Shown here: positions 52,692 through 64,000 of the stretch, piece after piece
Position numbering within the stretch: the first letter of the stretch is position 1
Layout: every line of letters begins with the position of its first letter
Assembly (NCBI GenBank): GCA_034336665.1
Contig: CM067568.1
Span: 39,288,770 to 39,352,769, forward strand
From: Luscinia megarhynchos
Taxonomy: Eukaryota; Chordata; Aves; Passeriformes; Turdidae
DNA: 64,000 nucleotides
Reading direction: 5' to 3'
Translations under genes and position numbers: made by a program
The notes under the pieces: generated by a model
Databases searched by the model: none
What the model saw: the letters and a program-made list of their open reading frames with translations, nothing else
Told to the model about the DNA's origin: nothing

Positions 52692-54109
52692 GCCAGCAAC
52701 TTTCCCTGCTCATCAGAAGCATGGTGCTTTTTTTGGCTCTGTTTTCATGTGCATAGTCAATAGAAGAATTAAGAATTACCTTGTATTGCTCTTAATGGAA
52801 AAAGATGGGTGCATTGAAAGTACACAACATAATGCTGTCTTTTGGACCACAGGAAGATGCTGTAAGATGAAGCTGAATTTCCACCATCTCCAAGTAACTC
52901 TTTTTTTATGCATGGGATTCCCAGTCCAGAGTATGCTGAGCTCAGAGTATCACTGGTCTTTAGGGTGATGTGGAGCACTATTATTGATTACTGAGTTATA
53001 TAGTGAATGCCAGCAACCATTCTTTCCCTGACAGGACAGAGGGACTACGTATGCATCATGTGGCATAGGAATGACTTGAGTCATGCTCAGTTAGCTCCCC
53101 TATTTCTTTATTGCAATACTCCTTCATCAGAAAATAACACTTATTGCTTTAAAGAAAGTGAATAAAGACAAAATGAGAATAAAAGTGGCAAATGAGAACA
53201 GAGAGGATTTCCGTAACTCTTTCCCTGAAGAGGAAAAGATAAACTGTCCAATAAACATGAAGTGATGTATTCCCTTTGCCATTCTTGTTTTGCTGTACAA
53301 GCCTTATGTCAAGAAGCTGCACTATAATTAACTCCTGTTTTGTCTTACTGTTTATGCATAAAGGCATCCTTAGATGGAGATGGCAATACCCACTGCAGAG
53401 CATGCCAGCTATTTTCTTGCTCATGGGTTCTGGCACCAGCCAATTCCTTTGTGTGATTTATCACTTGGTAATCCATCTCCTCCATCCATTATCCTGCACA
53501 AAAATCAGCTCTGGACAGCTGCTTTCTCTGTAGCAGAGCAGGCAGAGCTGTCACTTTGCCCACCCTGTTCTCAGCAGGGCAAGGGGATTTTCTCTTTTCG
53601 GATTCAGTAAGTTTCATGGCAATTTCATTGAATGTCTTACAGGTGGAAATAACAGCTCAGTGCACATTAGGCCAGACTGATGACCTGCATAAACATTTCC
53701 CTTCAGCTGGGATGGTTCTTCCAACTTAGCAGCTGCCAGCATATACTATTCATGCAAGTTAGCCCTCCTCAATACAGGCTATTTAAGTCTCAATTAATGA
53801 AGCATCCAGAAACTATTTTGCTACAATCAAACAGAGCTGTTGAGTCTATGCTGAACTCATAAATGTGACGTACAGTGATTTCAAACACTCTAATGGTAGC
53901 CTATGCAAACATTCAGAAATAATTCATGTTGTGAAAAGAAAATGTATAGAAGCAAAACAATACATTATTGTATGCCAGTTCTTTGATGTTCAAAATCTGT
54001 TTCTAGGACTTTTATATATGCAACCCAAGTGCACATGTATGTAGCATCTGAATAATCCATCAGACTTATGATACACTAGATTACCACTCATTAGCAGCAT
54101 GAAAGGATT

Positions 54110-54167
54110 TTATAATAGAAAGGTATAGCTGTATCTTTATTGATATAGCCACACCTTTCTATTATAA
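54110..54167. repeat. near-perfect inverted repeat (26-bp arms, 6-base loop)
   Basis: Left arm 54110-54135 starts ttataatagaaaggtatag; right arm 54142-54167 ends cacacctttctattataa. The arms are complementary at 23 of 26 positions; the outer 15 pairs are perfect and one of the three non-Watson-Crick pairs is a G-T wobble if transcribed from the + strand. The loop is tttatt. It could be a microRNA-like precursor, a small palindromic transposon remnant, or chance local inversion. Confidence 0.85.
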
Positions 54168-54727
54168 CACATGCTCCTAAAGTAGATGTTTGCTAATTAG
54201 TACAACCTCGGTTTAAGTTGATTTCATGTATGGAATCATTGAAGCCAACAAAAGTTTCTTGTGTGAGCCTCTTCTAAATTACCAGGGCTTTGGTACAGGT
54301 CAGTCCTTCTGCATTTGTATGACAGCTAGCTAGAAGTACTCCAGTGTAAATATTAGCAGTGGTGAAGGATACACAGAAAAGTTGCACAATACAATATAAA
54401 TTAAAATTCCTCTGCCTGCAGCTGTGCAGCTCACAAAATATCTCCGTTCTGCAAAAAGTTCTGTGTACAATAAAGAAAAGGGGAAAAAAGGAAAAAACCC
54501 TATATTTTTCTTCAAAGACTCAACAAAAAGCAACATATCCTTTCAAGAACAAGACTTTCACCTTTGATACAGCTGTACTGGGTCTAGAATTCATCATGTG
54601 CTTAGGGAGAAGACTCACAAACCCAAAGAGGGCTCAGGTTTGGGAAAATAATTAATTTCTATTCCTCTCCTTCAGCTCAGTCAGCCTCATGGGGGGAGGT
54701 GCCAGAAAACATTACTGCCCTCCCTTT

Positions 54728-54860
54728 CTTCAAATTAAAAAAAAAAAAGAAAAAAAAGAATAGATGAGAGGGAAAGGGGAAAAAAAGATACAGAGAGAAA
54801 CTGGGGAGGGGAGGAGTAGGGATGGGAGCTGAGGAGCAAGAAGGAAAAAGCATTTGTAAA
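54728..54860. repeat. purine-rich low-complexity tract
   Basis: A12GA8G-like runs (from about 54737) lead into gagagggaaaggggaaaaaa, gagaaactggggaggggagg and agcaagaaggaaaaagc. Nearly all purine on the + strand for about 130 bases; it may form triplex-type DNA and is prone to sequencing error. Confidence 0.7.
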
Positions 54861-54879
54861 ATTAAAAGGCAGGGGCCCA

Positions 54880-55110
54880 TCAGATTGTGTCGGGCAGGGG
54901 AAAGCGTGTCGTAGGCAGGAGTAATTGGTAATCGGAGCAGAAGTGAAGAAGGGGATGATTTATGGGAGCATGGAGACAGGGGTGGAATAATTTTTGGAGC
55001 AGAACGGGGAACTTACTGAACGCCTGAAACTCAGCTACTTATCCACTCGTTCCCGTGATAAATTAGCTCTTGTTTAAAGTAACCGGAGCTCCATTTTTCA
55101 TTCTGATTAC
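54880..55110. promoter_or_regulatory. candidate conserved non-coding element (strong texture)
   Basis: Contains gattgtgtcgggcagggg, aagcgtgtcgtaggcagg, gtaattggtaatcggagc, ggaataatttttggagc, gaacgcctgaaactcagc, ccactcgttcccgtgataaa, ttagctcttgtttaaag and taaccggagctcc. About ten CpGs survive in otherwise AT-rich, CpG-poor intergenic DNA, next to TAATTG/TAATCG homeodomain words and a tgttta forkhead-like word. There is no sustained open frame and no repeat. Confidence 0.42.
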
Positions 55111-58100
55111 TACACTTGATATCTCTCTCTCTCCTTCTGTTTCTCTCTGACCACTGCCCCTTAGCAGGTTCTCTGAGCTGAGGCAATGGGTTTATGGAAA
55201 CTCTTCACCCCTCCATTACACTGTTTCCCCCTTCTTCCTCCCAATTACTGTAGGGTTAACTCTTTAAGTTGTTGTGTGTTTCTCCAAGATGCTTAAATTG
55301 TTTCTGAGGGTTGACCTGGGAGCATATGGAACATGATCCTCTATTTGTGCTATGGAGGGGAGAAGGTGGGGGGCATGGGGGGGGCCAACCCTTGCAGGTG
55401 TACAGAATGAGCACAGTGGCATGTTGTGCTTCACTCTGTGCTTGCCATGTTTGGAAGGCAGCACCAGGTCTGGCCTAGAGCACATCAGTAGTAGCAATGA
55501 TTTATTTTATGGTACCACTCAAAGCCACCACACCTCCCTCAAGCACAAGGTCTCACTGTTCAGTCTACCACTGAAATCCATGCGAAGGCTCAGTTGAGGC
55601 ACAACATGCCAGACTGAAACAAGTGGAAGAAAGAAGGTGGCATACAGTGCCACTGTGCCACAGTGTCACATACAGTGACAGACTCATCAGAAGCAAGAGT
55701 AGATGACTATAGGAAAAAATAATTTTAAAACATGCTTTTAATATAAAATTGTAAGACAAATAAATACTAATAAATATCAAGTTTCTTACTGACATCAGAA
55801 TCAGTTATTTCACTGAAAGCATCAAAATACTGAAGTGGATCACAATAAAAGATTTAAAGGATGAAGTGGTTTTGCCAGTCATTTCAGGGAATACAAAAGA
55901 AAAAGTATAAAGGACACCAAAAAAGACAGATCAGCTAGGTTTCTGCTATCTTCCTTCATGAGTAAAAAACATGAAGTACAAATTGCTGAGGATATTGAGG
56001 AATAAAGGAACAGGAAAAGAAAAGTTAAGAGTTGAGCTGTTATTTCCATTAGTCTAAACTAGAGTGTAAAAGGAAGAAGGGGATATTCACTGCAATGAAA
56101 AGATGATGAAGTAATATTTCCAAACACAAATAATTTGTGCAATCTTCACCTCAGTTGCTATTAATGCCAGGAGCTTGGCACAATTGAAAAATGTAAGGCA
56201 GGTCCAAGGATAGATCTAGACCTATGTAGGTGAGACCCTGCACAATTTCTGCATATACAATCTCAGTAGATGTGACCTTACAGTCCAGCTGTTCCTTAAC
56301 TTTCCACCTGCCTGAGTCCTTGCACCTTCTCAACTGATTTTGCATCAGTCACAACAAGACAAGGAACCAGATTAGCAAAGGATACCAGATCTGGCACACC
56401 ACAGCAGCACATGACCTCCCATCTCGAGCAGCACAGCCATAAAGCCTTGTGAAACAAGTAGGCTGCCTGCTCAACAGCTCACACTCAGGGAAAAACTCTA
56501 TCACATACAGCAGGACACAGCACTGATTAAACTGCACATTCAGTTCTAGCTCTTGTGAGGGAGCCCTGTTCTGACGAGTCTTGGTCTGTCTGATTTGCCT
56601 GTCTCTGCCCTGTGATATTTCCCACACTTCCAGACCAAACACACTCTCCTAGGCACAGATCAGCTAAATCACACCGAGTTACACTCAAAACTGAGCTAAG
56701 TCCAGTAAAGTCTGTACAAACTTAACTCAGATTTCTCTTCTATTTCGAGAGCCAGCAGGCAATATAATCACACATCACCATCTTTTTGCCAGAAATACTA
56801 ATATTATGGATAGGTACTTTTGGACCTCAACAAAAATGTATTCATACCATTGTCTCCCAATACAAGGCTTCTTCATATGGGCTTTCAATGCTTTGATTTC
56901 CAAGTTCAAGCAGAGCCCCTTCACCATCACCTCCTTGTTCATACAAATACAGAACTGTGTGTTAATGAGCAACATGGGAGCACTGAACTCCTGCTATTAC
57001 TTATGTTAGTGTGAGAGGCATTCTTTGAATAAGAAATTACAGCTTGAGTTATGAGATGTCTAGGAGGAAAGTCTAGGTAAGGCAAAAAAATTGGGAAAAA
57101 AGTCCATAAGCCTTGTCATTATCAAAACTAGCAGGTGGGCATGTTGCTTGGAAACAGTGATGGAGCCTCTGCCTTGGAGGAGTAACAGACAGTATATGAG
57201 CCCAGACCCCCTGAACACATATTTACAAGTTCACAGCTGATGTGGTTCTCACAAAGCTCACCAGAAAGGTATCTCTGGAAGACAAATGGGACCACCAGGT
57301 ATTACACCGTTAGTATTTTGCCAGTGATGCCAACACAGCTACATTGCACAGGCAGGGACCACAGACCAAGGCCCAGAGTAAAAAGCAGCTGCAAGAGAGG
57401 CAACAGGCAAGGACAAGGTGTGCAATAAAAGGTGAAGATAATGACCGTGAATTTACTTTGAGGTGAGTGTGCTGCACAGCCTCTAACCTTGGAGGATCCC
57501 AGGGGGTTTTGGACAGGGGATGAGGGTGGTTCACAGTTGTTAATACATTTTTATTATATATCTTATTATATTAAGTAGAGGGCAAACTGATCACTATGAC
57601 CGACAAGGACAGGGAGATTAGCCTTACTGCAGTGATGGGCAGTTTCTTACTCAGAAACCAGACAGCTAATCTACCCACCATGTTTCAGACAGCACTCACT
57701 TTATCTGTACATGGGAGCCCAGTCCCATCTCTCTTTCTCATACCTTTGATAGCAAGCAGCTAGATTTTCTGAGATATCAAAAAGCCAAAGTATATGAAGC
57801 AAATGAAGGCTCTGAAAGTTTTACTTTTATAGGCAGCAATTTCAATGCATGTGTATCTAGCACAGTCTTATAGAGGAAGAGTTACACTTGAGAATCCAAA
57901 TAGATTTGAGTAAATGTACATAAAATTTCCCATTTTGAGGCAAATAATTATAAATCTGTATTTTCAAAGAGAGAGAGCTCACAGCTGTAGAATAGGAAAT
58001 GACATGTATTTAAATAATTTAATTTTTTCAAAGGAACTTTCAGGATTCACCCAGAACCAAAACTTCATATTCCATAGGATAAGTAAAAAATCAGTAAAAC

Positions 58101-59449
58101 AAAATATCTGCTGCTGAAATTTCTGTATAAAGCACTAATCCAAGGGAACAGGACTGGTCCATTTCAAAGAATGGTACTAGCTTTCCCTTACCCTGCTCAG
58201 TGCTGCTTCACAGGCATATATGTTTACACCAAAAGAATAGAGACCACACAGCAGCTTTCACAAGTTTTGGAATACTTCAAATAGAACAACATGAAGAAAG
58301 TATGTAAATTTTACTCTGGAGAGACCAGCTTGTTGCAGACACAAAGGTAATGATCTTCCATCTCCTACCACAGCTCATAAGAAGACAACTAGAAAAATAA
58401 CCTTTTTCTTTTTTTCCAATGCAGAAGTAAAGATCTTTGTTCTTTCTTTAAGGAAAGGAATTAGATGGGTCCTAAATGAGCTGTATGGTTCAAATTCAAC
58501 CTGCATGAAATTTGGCATTCCTGTAATTTAGACTGGCATCTAGACAGCTTGGGCTTTGAAAAACAAGTAGACATTCATTTTCTCCTGAAGGACTCTTAAG
58601 TGGTGAAAACTTACTTGGCAGGTCTTGCTAAGTGACCATATGGAGGGAATGATTCCTTTGATAGACTGTTTTATTTTGCCTTTGTGGTTATTTTCTAAAT
58701 GACCACTGTCATGGTAGTTTACAGCCATGGCTTCTTCCTTCTAGAACAACCTGAACAAAATATTATTAAGATACTTTATGGACAAACCAGAAGCAGCTGA
58801 GTGTAAAATGGTGTACTAGTTACCTCTGGCACCTGACTGCTTTTTACTGCCTTGGTTCCAACGTAGTCAACAAACTGCAGGATCAGAACCAATCAACTGA
58901 GCAACTCTCCTTCATGTGCTGGCAAACTCATCCTGCTCAGCCTGGGAGCTGGGATGCAAGCAGGCATTATCTTTGCAGCCATTGCCTTCCTGCACAACCA
59001 GCCAGCCTTCAGGGGAACATCCAGAACTCAGTGAGAGTTGTTGAAATATTCAGATGGTGTCAAGACATCTCTTCCTTATAAAGAAAGAATGTATTCATTT
59101 ATTGGACAGAATCAAAATTCCATGCCTCTGCTTTCTGGCCCTCTCAAGAGTGAGAAAAATCACCATTACTCAGTGGACAACAAAAATTTCTCCCTAGTTA
59201 TTTCCAGTACCAAGTCAGTAGGTAAAAAGTTTTGTGTAAACTTTTTTTGAAGAAAACTGAAGGTTCTTAGAGCTTCCTCCATTTCTGTTGGCCTTCTAGA
59301 AAATACTGGCATTCATATAATGTATCTGATTAATTTGGGGGGCTGTAAAATACCACAGGTAGAAGGGAGAGGAAGGTGGAGAACGGATATATTTATTTTT
59401 TTAAGAACTATCATTGCTCTCTTCTATGCCCCCTCCCCTGGCAAAGGTG

Positions 59450-59865
59450 AACTGCATATCTTTAGTTAATAATTAACTTGTCATGAGCTCCATCAATATC
59501 CCATCATCTAAGTGACAGAGGGAAGGGAGGCGATGGGGGAGGTGATCAGCACGACGTGCCAGCTCTGCCCGCAGCCTGCGATCTCGTCTCGGCCATAATA
59601 AATAGGATGAAATGCGCTCCTGATAAATGCCCATGTCATGGAGAGATTTTACCTTCACTCAGAAACAATGTAATATCTCAGCTATTACCCAAAATAATTT
59701 ATCAATGTGTAATAGCTTTGTGCAGAGCTCAGATAGGAGGGGAGCAGCGCTGCCCGAGATGGATGGATCCTACCTTCTGCTTTTAATTTTTAATGCTCGT
59801 AGGCAGCTTCACATTAAAGGCCAGGTGTCATATATAGACTTAATGTAAGAATGGAGTTCATGAAT
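59450..59865. promoter_or_regulatory. candidate conserved non-coding element (strongest in window)
   Basis: About 415 bases of ordered unique sequence: gttaataattaacttg (palindromic homeodomain site), ggaggcgatgggggaggtga, cagcacgacgtgccagc, gcctgcgatctcgtctcggc, cataataaataggatg, gctcctgataaatgcc (GATA), cagaaacaatgtaatatc (SOX-like ACAATG), aaataatttatcaatgtg, ggagcagcgctgcccgag and cattaaaggccaggtg. Many CpGs are retained in an AT-rich setting. Frames are interrupted and splice-flanked coding is not evident. This strongly resembles a developmental enhancer, but it must be tested by alignment. Confidence 0.48.
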
Positions 59866-59877
59866 TCTAATCAGGAG

Positions 59878-60010
59878 AGAATCTCCCTCTCTCTTCTCTT
59901 GCTTTAGTCACTTCTCTTTTTTTTATTTATCAATTTTTCTCTCTTTCTGTACTCCCATCTTCTTTGCTTCCCTCTTTTAGTCCATTTCTTCCTCCCTGTT
60001 CTTCAGATAT
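59878..60010 (+). repeat. long pyrimidine tract ending in ttcag
   Basis: About 130 bases rich in C and T (ctccctctctcttctcttgc, ttcctccctgttcttcag). It looks like an unusually long polypyrimidine tract leading to an AG at 60005-60006 (ttcag), and so could serve as a splice acceptor for an unannotated transcript, but no matching donor or coding exon is evident. Confidence 0.4.
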
Positions 60011-61844
60011 GTCTTACTCCCTGTCTCAACAAAGCTATTTGGATAGCTATTTGCTACTTCCAAAAACTGTACCACCTCTTAAGGATAAACTACTTCTGCC
60101 TTGGTCCTGGTGTCACATTTTTTACATAGAAGAACAAAATCAACACAGGTACCAGGTCAGTATGCTAAAATTTTATATCCAGGCAAAAAACTCTGGACAA
60201 TAGTGATCAAGCGTGGAAAAAATCACAATCGGGTTCATCCAAATTTATTGCGAAATAATGTTATTGAAAAGATCCTGTCTTTTAAGGGCCAGTGGAGAAG
60301 GCACATCCCATATACCAGCTGAATCCCATAGCCTTGCAAAGGAGCATGTTTCTTCAGCTGGCAAGAATACAGGACTGGGATGTGTGGATCCAAAACCTAC
60401 CAAATCACAAGGTCTCATTTTCCCAGTATTTCTAGTCTCTTTACAGCCATGCCAGCCACATAAATGTTCTCTTTGCATTCAACATTACACACACAAAGAT
60501 GTATCTCATCTGGTGGTCTGCATCAGAGGAACCTATTCAAGGGCCTCTGTAGCAGTATGTACAGACAATGGGATAATGCCAAGAAGTGTCATGAAAAACA
60601 CACCATTAGGACTCCCATCAAGAAACAGCATTACTGTGTCAATACACTACATCAAAGCATGACGTACCGTCTGGGTGAGACACACCTGAGAGCACCAGCG
60701 ATGCATGAGAGCACTCTCAGCTCTGCACAAAAAGGGAGCTGCAGGAAGGAAGGGGGGAGCACCACTTACTGGCCAGAATGTGCAGCAAGGGACACGCTGC
60801 ATACAAACAGCAGACACAAAGATCAAAGAAGTGCCACAGGCTGCAAAGAGGGAAAGATCGACTGGACTTTTGCACTCGAAGGAAAATAAAAACACACCAA
60901 TGCAATACTGCCCACGGGAGGAGCACTGCCAGAGCTGCAGACCTGCTTACAACCACTTTGCTGACTTGCAAGTTACAAGGACACCAGGGCTGAGAAGAGC
61001 TTGGGCTTGATTTCCTGCCTTCTATTAACAAAGGTAATGTTAACTGCTCCATTTGTTGGTTGACAGTACAGGGACCACAGACTGAATTATTCTTGGGAAT
61101 TCGATCAAAACAAAAGATTCCCCTTGTGCCTAAAAACCACAAAGGCATAAAAGTCTTTGCTGGTGCGGCTTCCATGTCCTTTTACAGATAAACAGAGGAC
61201 AACCACCTTCAGGGGTTGCATTGTCAGTTCTCTTTCCCTCGCCATGCAGAAATCTTCCTTTCCAGAATATGAAGAACTTAGCCTACCAGAGTAACACAGT
61301 TTCATAAGAAAGTTTCTTTTAATGTTTCTTACCTTCCACAAGGACTATTCTGTGAATATACCTTTATTTTCACCTTACTCCTTTCCAGCACTGCATGTCA
61401 CACAGTTCAGAGGGTCAGATCTGACCCAGCTAAAACAAGTACCATGTGCAAAACTACATTGGCTTCACACGGCTTTTCAATGGGTGGTTGATCAAGGATA
61501 AAGGATGGTGTCCAACTGTGGCAAATCCTTTCTGCACAGAAATAAGCCATGTCTATAAAATGTGTTTTGAATTTTTCTCTAAAAAACAAGTTTTAAGAAA
61601 AAGTTATTGCATAATTGATAAAAGCCAATACTTATCTTTGTGAGTGACAGAATGAGAGACTGCAAATCTTTGAACAGTGTGGTACCAGAGTACAGGGAAC
61701 GTGTGGCTGTTTGTGGGCAGAAGCCCTGGAAACTTCACACTGTCTATAAAGATGCCCAAGACTGCCTTATCAAGCACACTTTGCTCCTCTGTGTCCGTGT
61801 ATAAATGTATCATTGCAAAGGCAAGACACCAGCATGCCCTGGTG

Positions 61845-62060
61845 CAGCAGCCCTAGGACACCCTCTGTGATACACGATTATCTGAAGTAATAAAGACGAG
61901 AGCTGTTGTCTGAAGAGGACAGAAAGATCGGGTTACCTCCCCTGAACACCGCTCACTTAGCGGCTGTGGCCTGGCTCCAGGCCAGCAGGAGAGCAGCATG
62001 CCCTTGTCTGTGTTGAATGAAAGCCCATTGCCTGCTGCCAAACAGCCTCAGGCAGACAGA
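61845..62060. promoter_or_regulatory. possible conserved non-coding element
   Basis: tacacgattatctgaagtaa, taaagacgagagctg, gaaagatcgggttacctccc, gaacaccgctcacttagcgg and ctgtgttgaatgaaagccc. Several retained CpGs and a GATTA/TTATC cluster in unique sequence. Weaker than the 59.5-kb island. Confidence 0.25.
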
Positions 62061-62249
62061 CTGCAATTCCAAGAACCCAACTAAGAGCTCTAAATTCATT
62101 CATTCATGGTCCAAGATCTTTTCTAACCCCAGGAGGGTTAGAACAAAAAAAGAAAGGTAACCTGTAAGTCCACCAGGTAACTGTCTCTTGCACCATGCAG
62201 CTGGAGTTTAATCAGGGTCTATTGCTGTCTTATTCCATTGCTAGCACTG

Positions 62250-62400
62250 TGACTCTAACTGCCGTGTACTACAAATTAATTCATTCCTTCAGGCCTTGCT
62301 GTTCAGTAACTGGCTGTCACAGCAATCTCCCGAGGAGCTAATTGAGAGTTGTGATCCGTGCAGTATTTCCATTAGTGCTGTAATGACAGCAGCCAGACAC
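62250..62400. promoter_or_regulatory. candidate conserved non-coding element
   Basis: taactgccgtgtactacaaa, ttaattcattccttcaggcc, aatctcccgaggagctaatt, gagagttgtgatccgtgcag and ccattagtgctgtaatgac. Homeodomain words with retained CpGs, next to a CA-rich simple patch at 62.39-62.43 kb. Texture-only evidence. Confidence 0.32.
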
Positions 62401-64000
62401 ACACATGCATGCTCACACACAGAGCACAGGTTCCTCTGTACCCACAACCAGGAGCAGATAACAAGCCAGTGCCATCTCAAGTGTTCAGCAGCAGCTGGGA
62501 AAAAGGGAAAACAGGAGAATCAATGACTGAGGCCACCTAAACTTGGCCTGAATGAGAGAATCTTGCTCTCAAGACAAGCTCCTAATTGACTGCAGGATCT
62601 TTCACACAGTCCTCTTCTGTCCAGTGGCACTGTTCCCAGAGACTACAGATCCCCTCAACAAGTCACCTCTATTTGAGTGGCCCTCTCCATTGCATGGTGG
62701 CACCATGCAATGTAATCTCCTTAGAGATGCTTCTTGAGTAAGGGTGATTGCAGATGCAGCTGTTTAGCACTGTAGAAGACACTAATATTAGAGCCTTACA
62801 GGTTCTGCTTAACAAACTAGAAGATATGCTAATTTGGGAATAATGTATTTGATCAGCTATGATGTGGTTCATTCAGCAACCTGAATGGCTCAGTGAACTT
62901 AGTCTCTTTTTTACTTGTTTTTCCTTTCATTTGTAGTTTCAAGCAGATCAACAGGAAAGCACTACATGCAGCACCTCCTATAGTTGTGCCACCTGCTAGT
63001 AAAGACATAGCCATCATAAAGAACACGTTTTTCGGTCCCTTCTGGACTACAGCCTTGTGGTACTCACCTAGAAAGCAGAGGACATGCAATTCTGAGCTGT
63101 CACTAATGATTATTTAACAGAGTCAGAGGCTGAAAAACCTTTTCTTTTTTCTTAGAGGGTTGTGCACTTTTTTTAACTAACTCTAGAATTAACCCAAGCA
63201 TATCTGAGGACTTGTCTCTGTACAGGCAAATCTGTTTTGATTTAACTTGTCATAGAAGTTGGTCAGGTAGCTGCAGACTAGTCAGTAGGCACTTCTCACT
63301 GAGTGCTTTATTAATTCTCAAGTTGTACATGGTTTCTTTATAAATTAAAGGTGGTTCCAAAGTCCATTAGCAATGGGAAGGAAAATCACAGCTATTACTT
63401 TGAATTACATATTTGCCAATGAATTAATTCAAGGTGATCAGTGTGGTTATTGTAGTTGCCAAACAGATTGAAGTCAACAACTTTAGCCACCCTGGAGACT
63501 GTTGCAATAGTAGAAATAACTCAGCCATGGGTAGGGAAGTAGTTCATGCTGGAAAACTATCAGTAGGTGAAGGTAACCCTGCTGGGGACAGGGCTACTCA
63601 CACAGTCCCAGATTTCCAAAACCAGCTTTTTGTAAGGAAATGAGCTGCAGATTCTTTAGAGCATTCCAAAGAGCAGACTATGCTACTCTGACTGCCACTG
63701 CAGTCTGGCTTTATAAAAATAGGGAAGATACCCATTCAAAGCACACAAACAGCCTTTAGGGCTCAAATAGAGGATTAAGTTAGTGAGCCTTAAGAAGTTG
63801 TGGCATATAATCCTAGCTTCATAATTGAGCATGTGCATGCTTCTGGCATGTGATAAATGCTAGGTCATTTGACTTAACCCAGGAGAAGACAGCGTTAAGT
63901 GGAATTACCCCATGTCTGCTGCAGGCTAGTTGTGCTCACAGCTGTTACCACAGCTCAGCTGATACATAGCAATTTGTTCAGTTGTGCTAAATGTTACTGC

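Larger units (their letters stand above)
52587..64000. other. intergenic, no gene seen
   Basis: No recognisable protein exon in 11.4 kb. Contents listed separately: an exact ERR-type site (52.68 kb), a hairpin (54.1 kb), purine-rich DNA (54.73-54.86 kb), candidate conserved islands (54.88-55.11, 59.45-59.86, 61.85-62.06 and 62.25-62.40 kb) and a pyrimidine tract (59.88-60.01 kb). The longest open frames (60213-60662 and 60464-60889 on +, 60717-61175 on -) overlap one another, lack motifs and are probably chance. Confidence 0.6.

Noticed and set aside
55700..56130. A-rich sequence with agacagatcagctaggtttc and similar text recalling upstream CR1 ORF2
   Set aside because: Similarity was too vague to align by eye and no diagnostic CR1 motif or tail was found.
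58480..58510. B-box-like ggttcaaattcaa suggesting a tRNA gene
   Set aside because: No matching A-box, cloverleaf arms or terminator T-run at proper spacing.
60213..61175. Cluster of overlapping 140-150-codon open frames on both strands
   Set aside because: They overlap in different frames and on both strands, show no motif, and no splice or promoter signals single one out.
62390..62435. CA-rich alternating stretch (cagacacacacatgcatgct)
   Set aside because: Too short and interrupted to be a notable microsatellite or Z-DNA element.

Overview
This window looks like nuclear DNA from a bird. It holds the 3' half of one recognisable gene, the orphan nuclear receptor ESRRB (estrogen-related receptor beta), on the + strand, followed by about 37 kb with no recognisable gene. 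Three observations point to a bird: interspersed repeats are almost all CR1-type LINE fragments with the characteristic short octamer-like tail; one degraded LTR has the start and end motifs I associate with neoavian (passerine-type) endogenous retroviral LTRs; and the ESRRB introns are compact. There are no operons, CRISPR arrays or bacterial features, and no tRNA or rRNA gene that I could support.

Layout. 1-12731 is the tail of a long ESRRB intron; no zinc-finger exon was found in it, so the N-terminus and DNA-binding domain exons lie 5' of the window. Four coding exons follow: 12732-12842 (C-terminal extension of the DNA-binding domain plus hinge), 13457-13618, 19429-19698 and 25708-25952 (ligand-binding domain through helix 12 and the stop). 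All splice junctions are GT/AG and the reading frame is continuous: every intron splits a codon after its first base. Together they encode 261 whole residues plus a split Gly, which fits the C-terminal ~60% of a ~430-residue ERR-beta. A 3' UTR begins at 25953; its end is not certain.

From about 27.1 kb to 64 kb I recognise no protein gene. This stretch holds CR1 LINE remnants (31.8, 36.5, 47.3-48.3 and 52.0-52.6 kb), a probable solo LTR remnant (44.7 kb), an exact 125-bp tandem duplication (45.4 kb), a strong 26-bp-arm hairpin (54.1 kb), low-complexity tracts, and several islands whose base texture (retained CpGs, TAAT-rich homeodomain-like words, no open frame) resembles conserved non-coding enhancers, most clearly at 59.45-59.86 kb and 54.88-55.11 kb. 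Because ESRRB is the only gene seen, these islands could be long-range regulatory elements of ESRRB or of the next gene; that is inference and needs cross-species alignment.

I do not see a convincing undescribed biological system. The most useful leads are the candidate conserved elements, the nested CR1 at 20.8-21.9 kb, the perfect 125-bp duplication, the hairpin, and exact ERR-type response elements downstream of ESRRB that could allow autoregulation.
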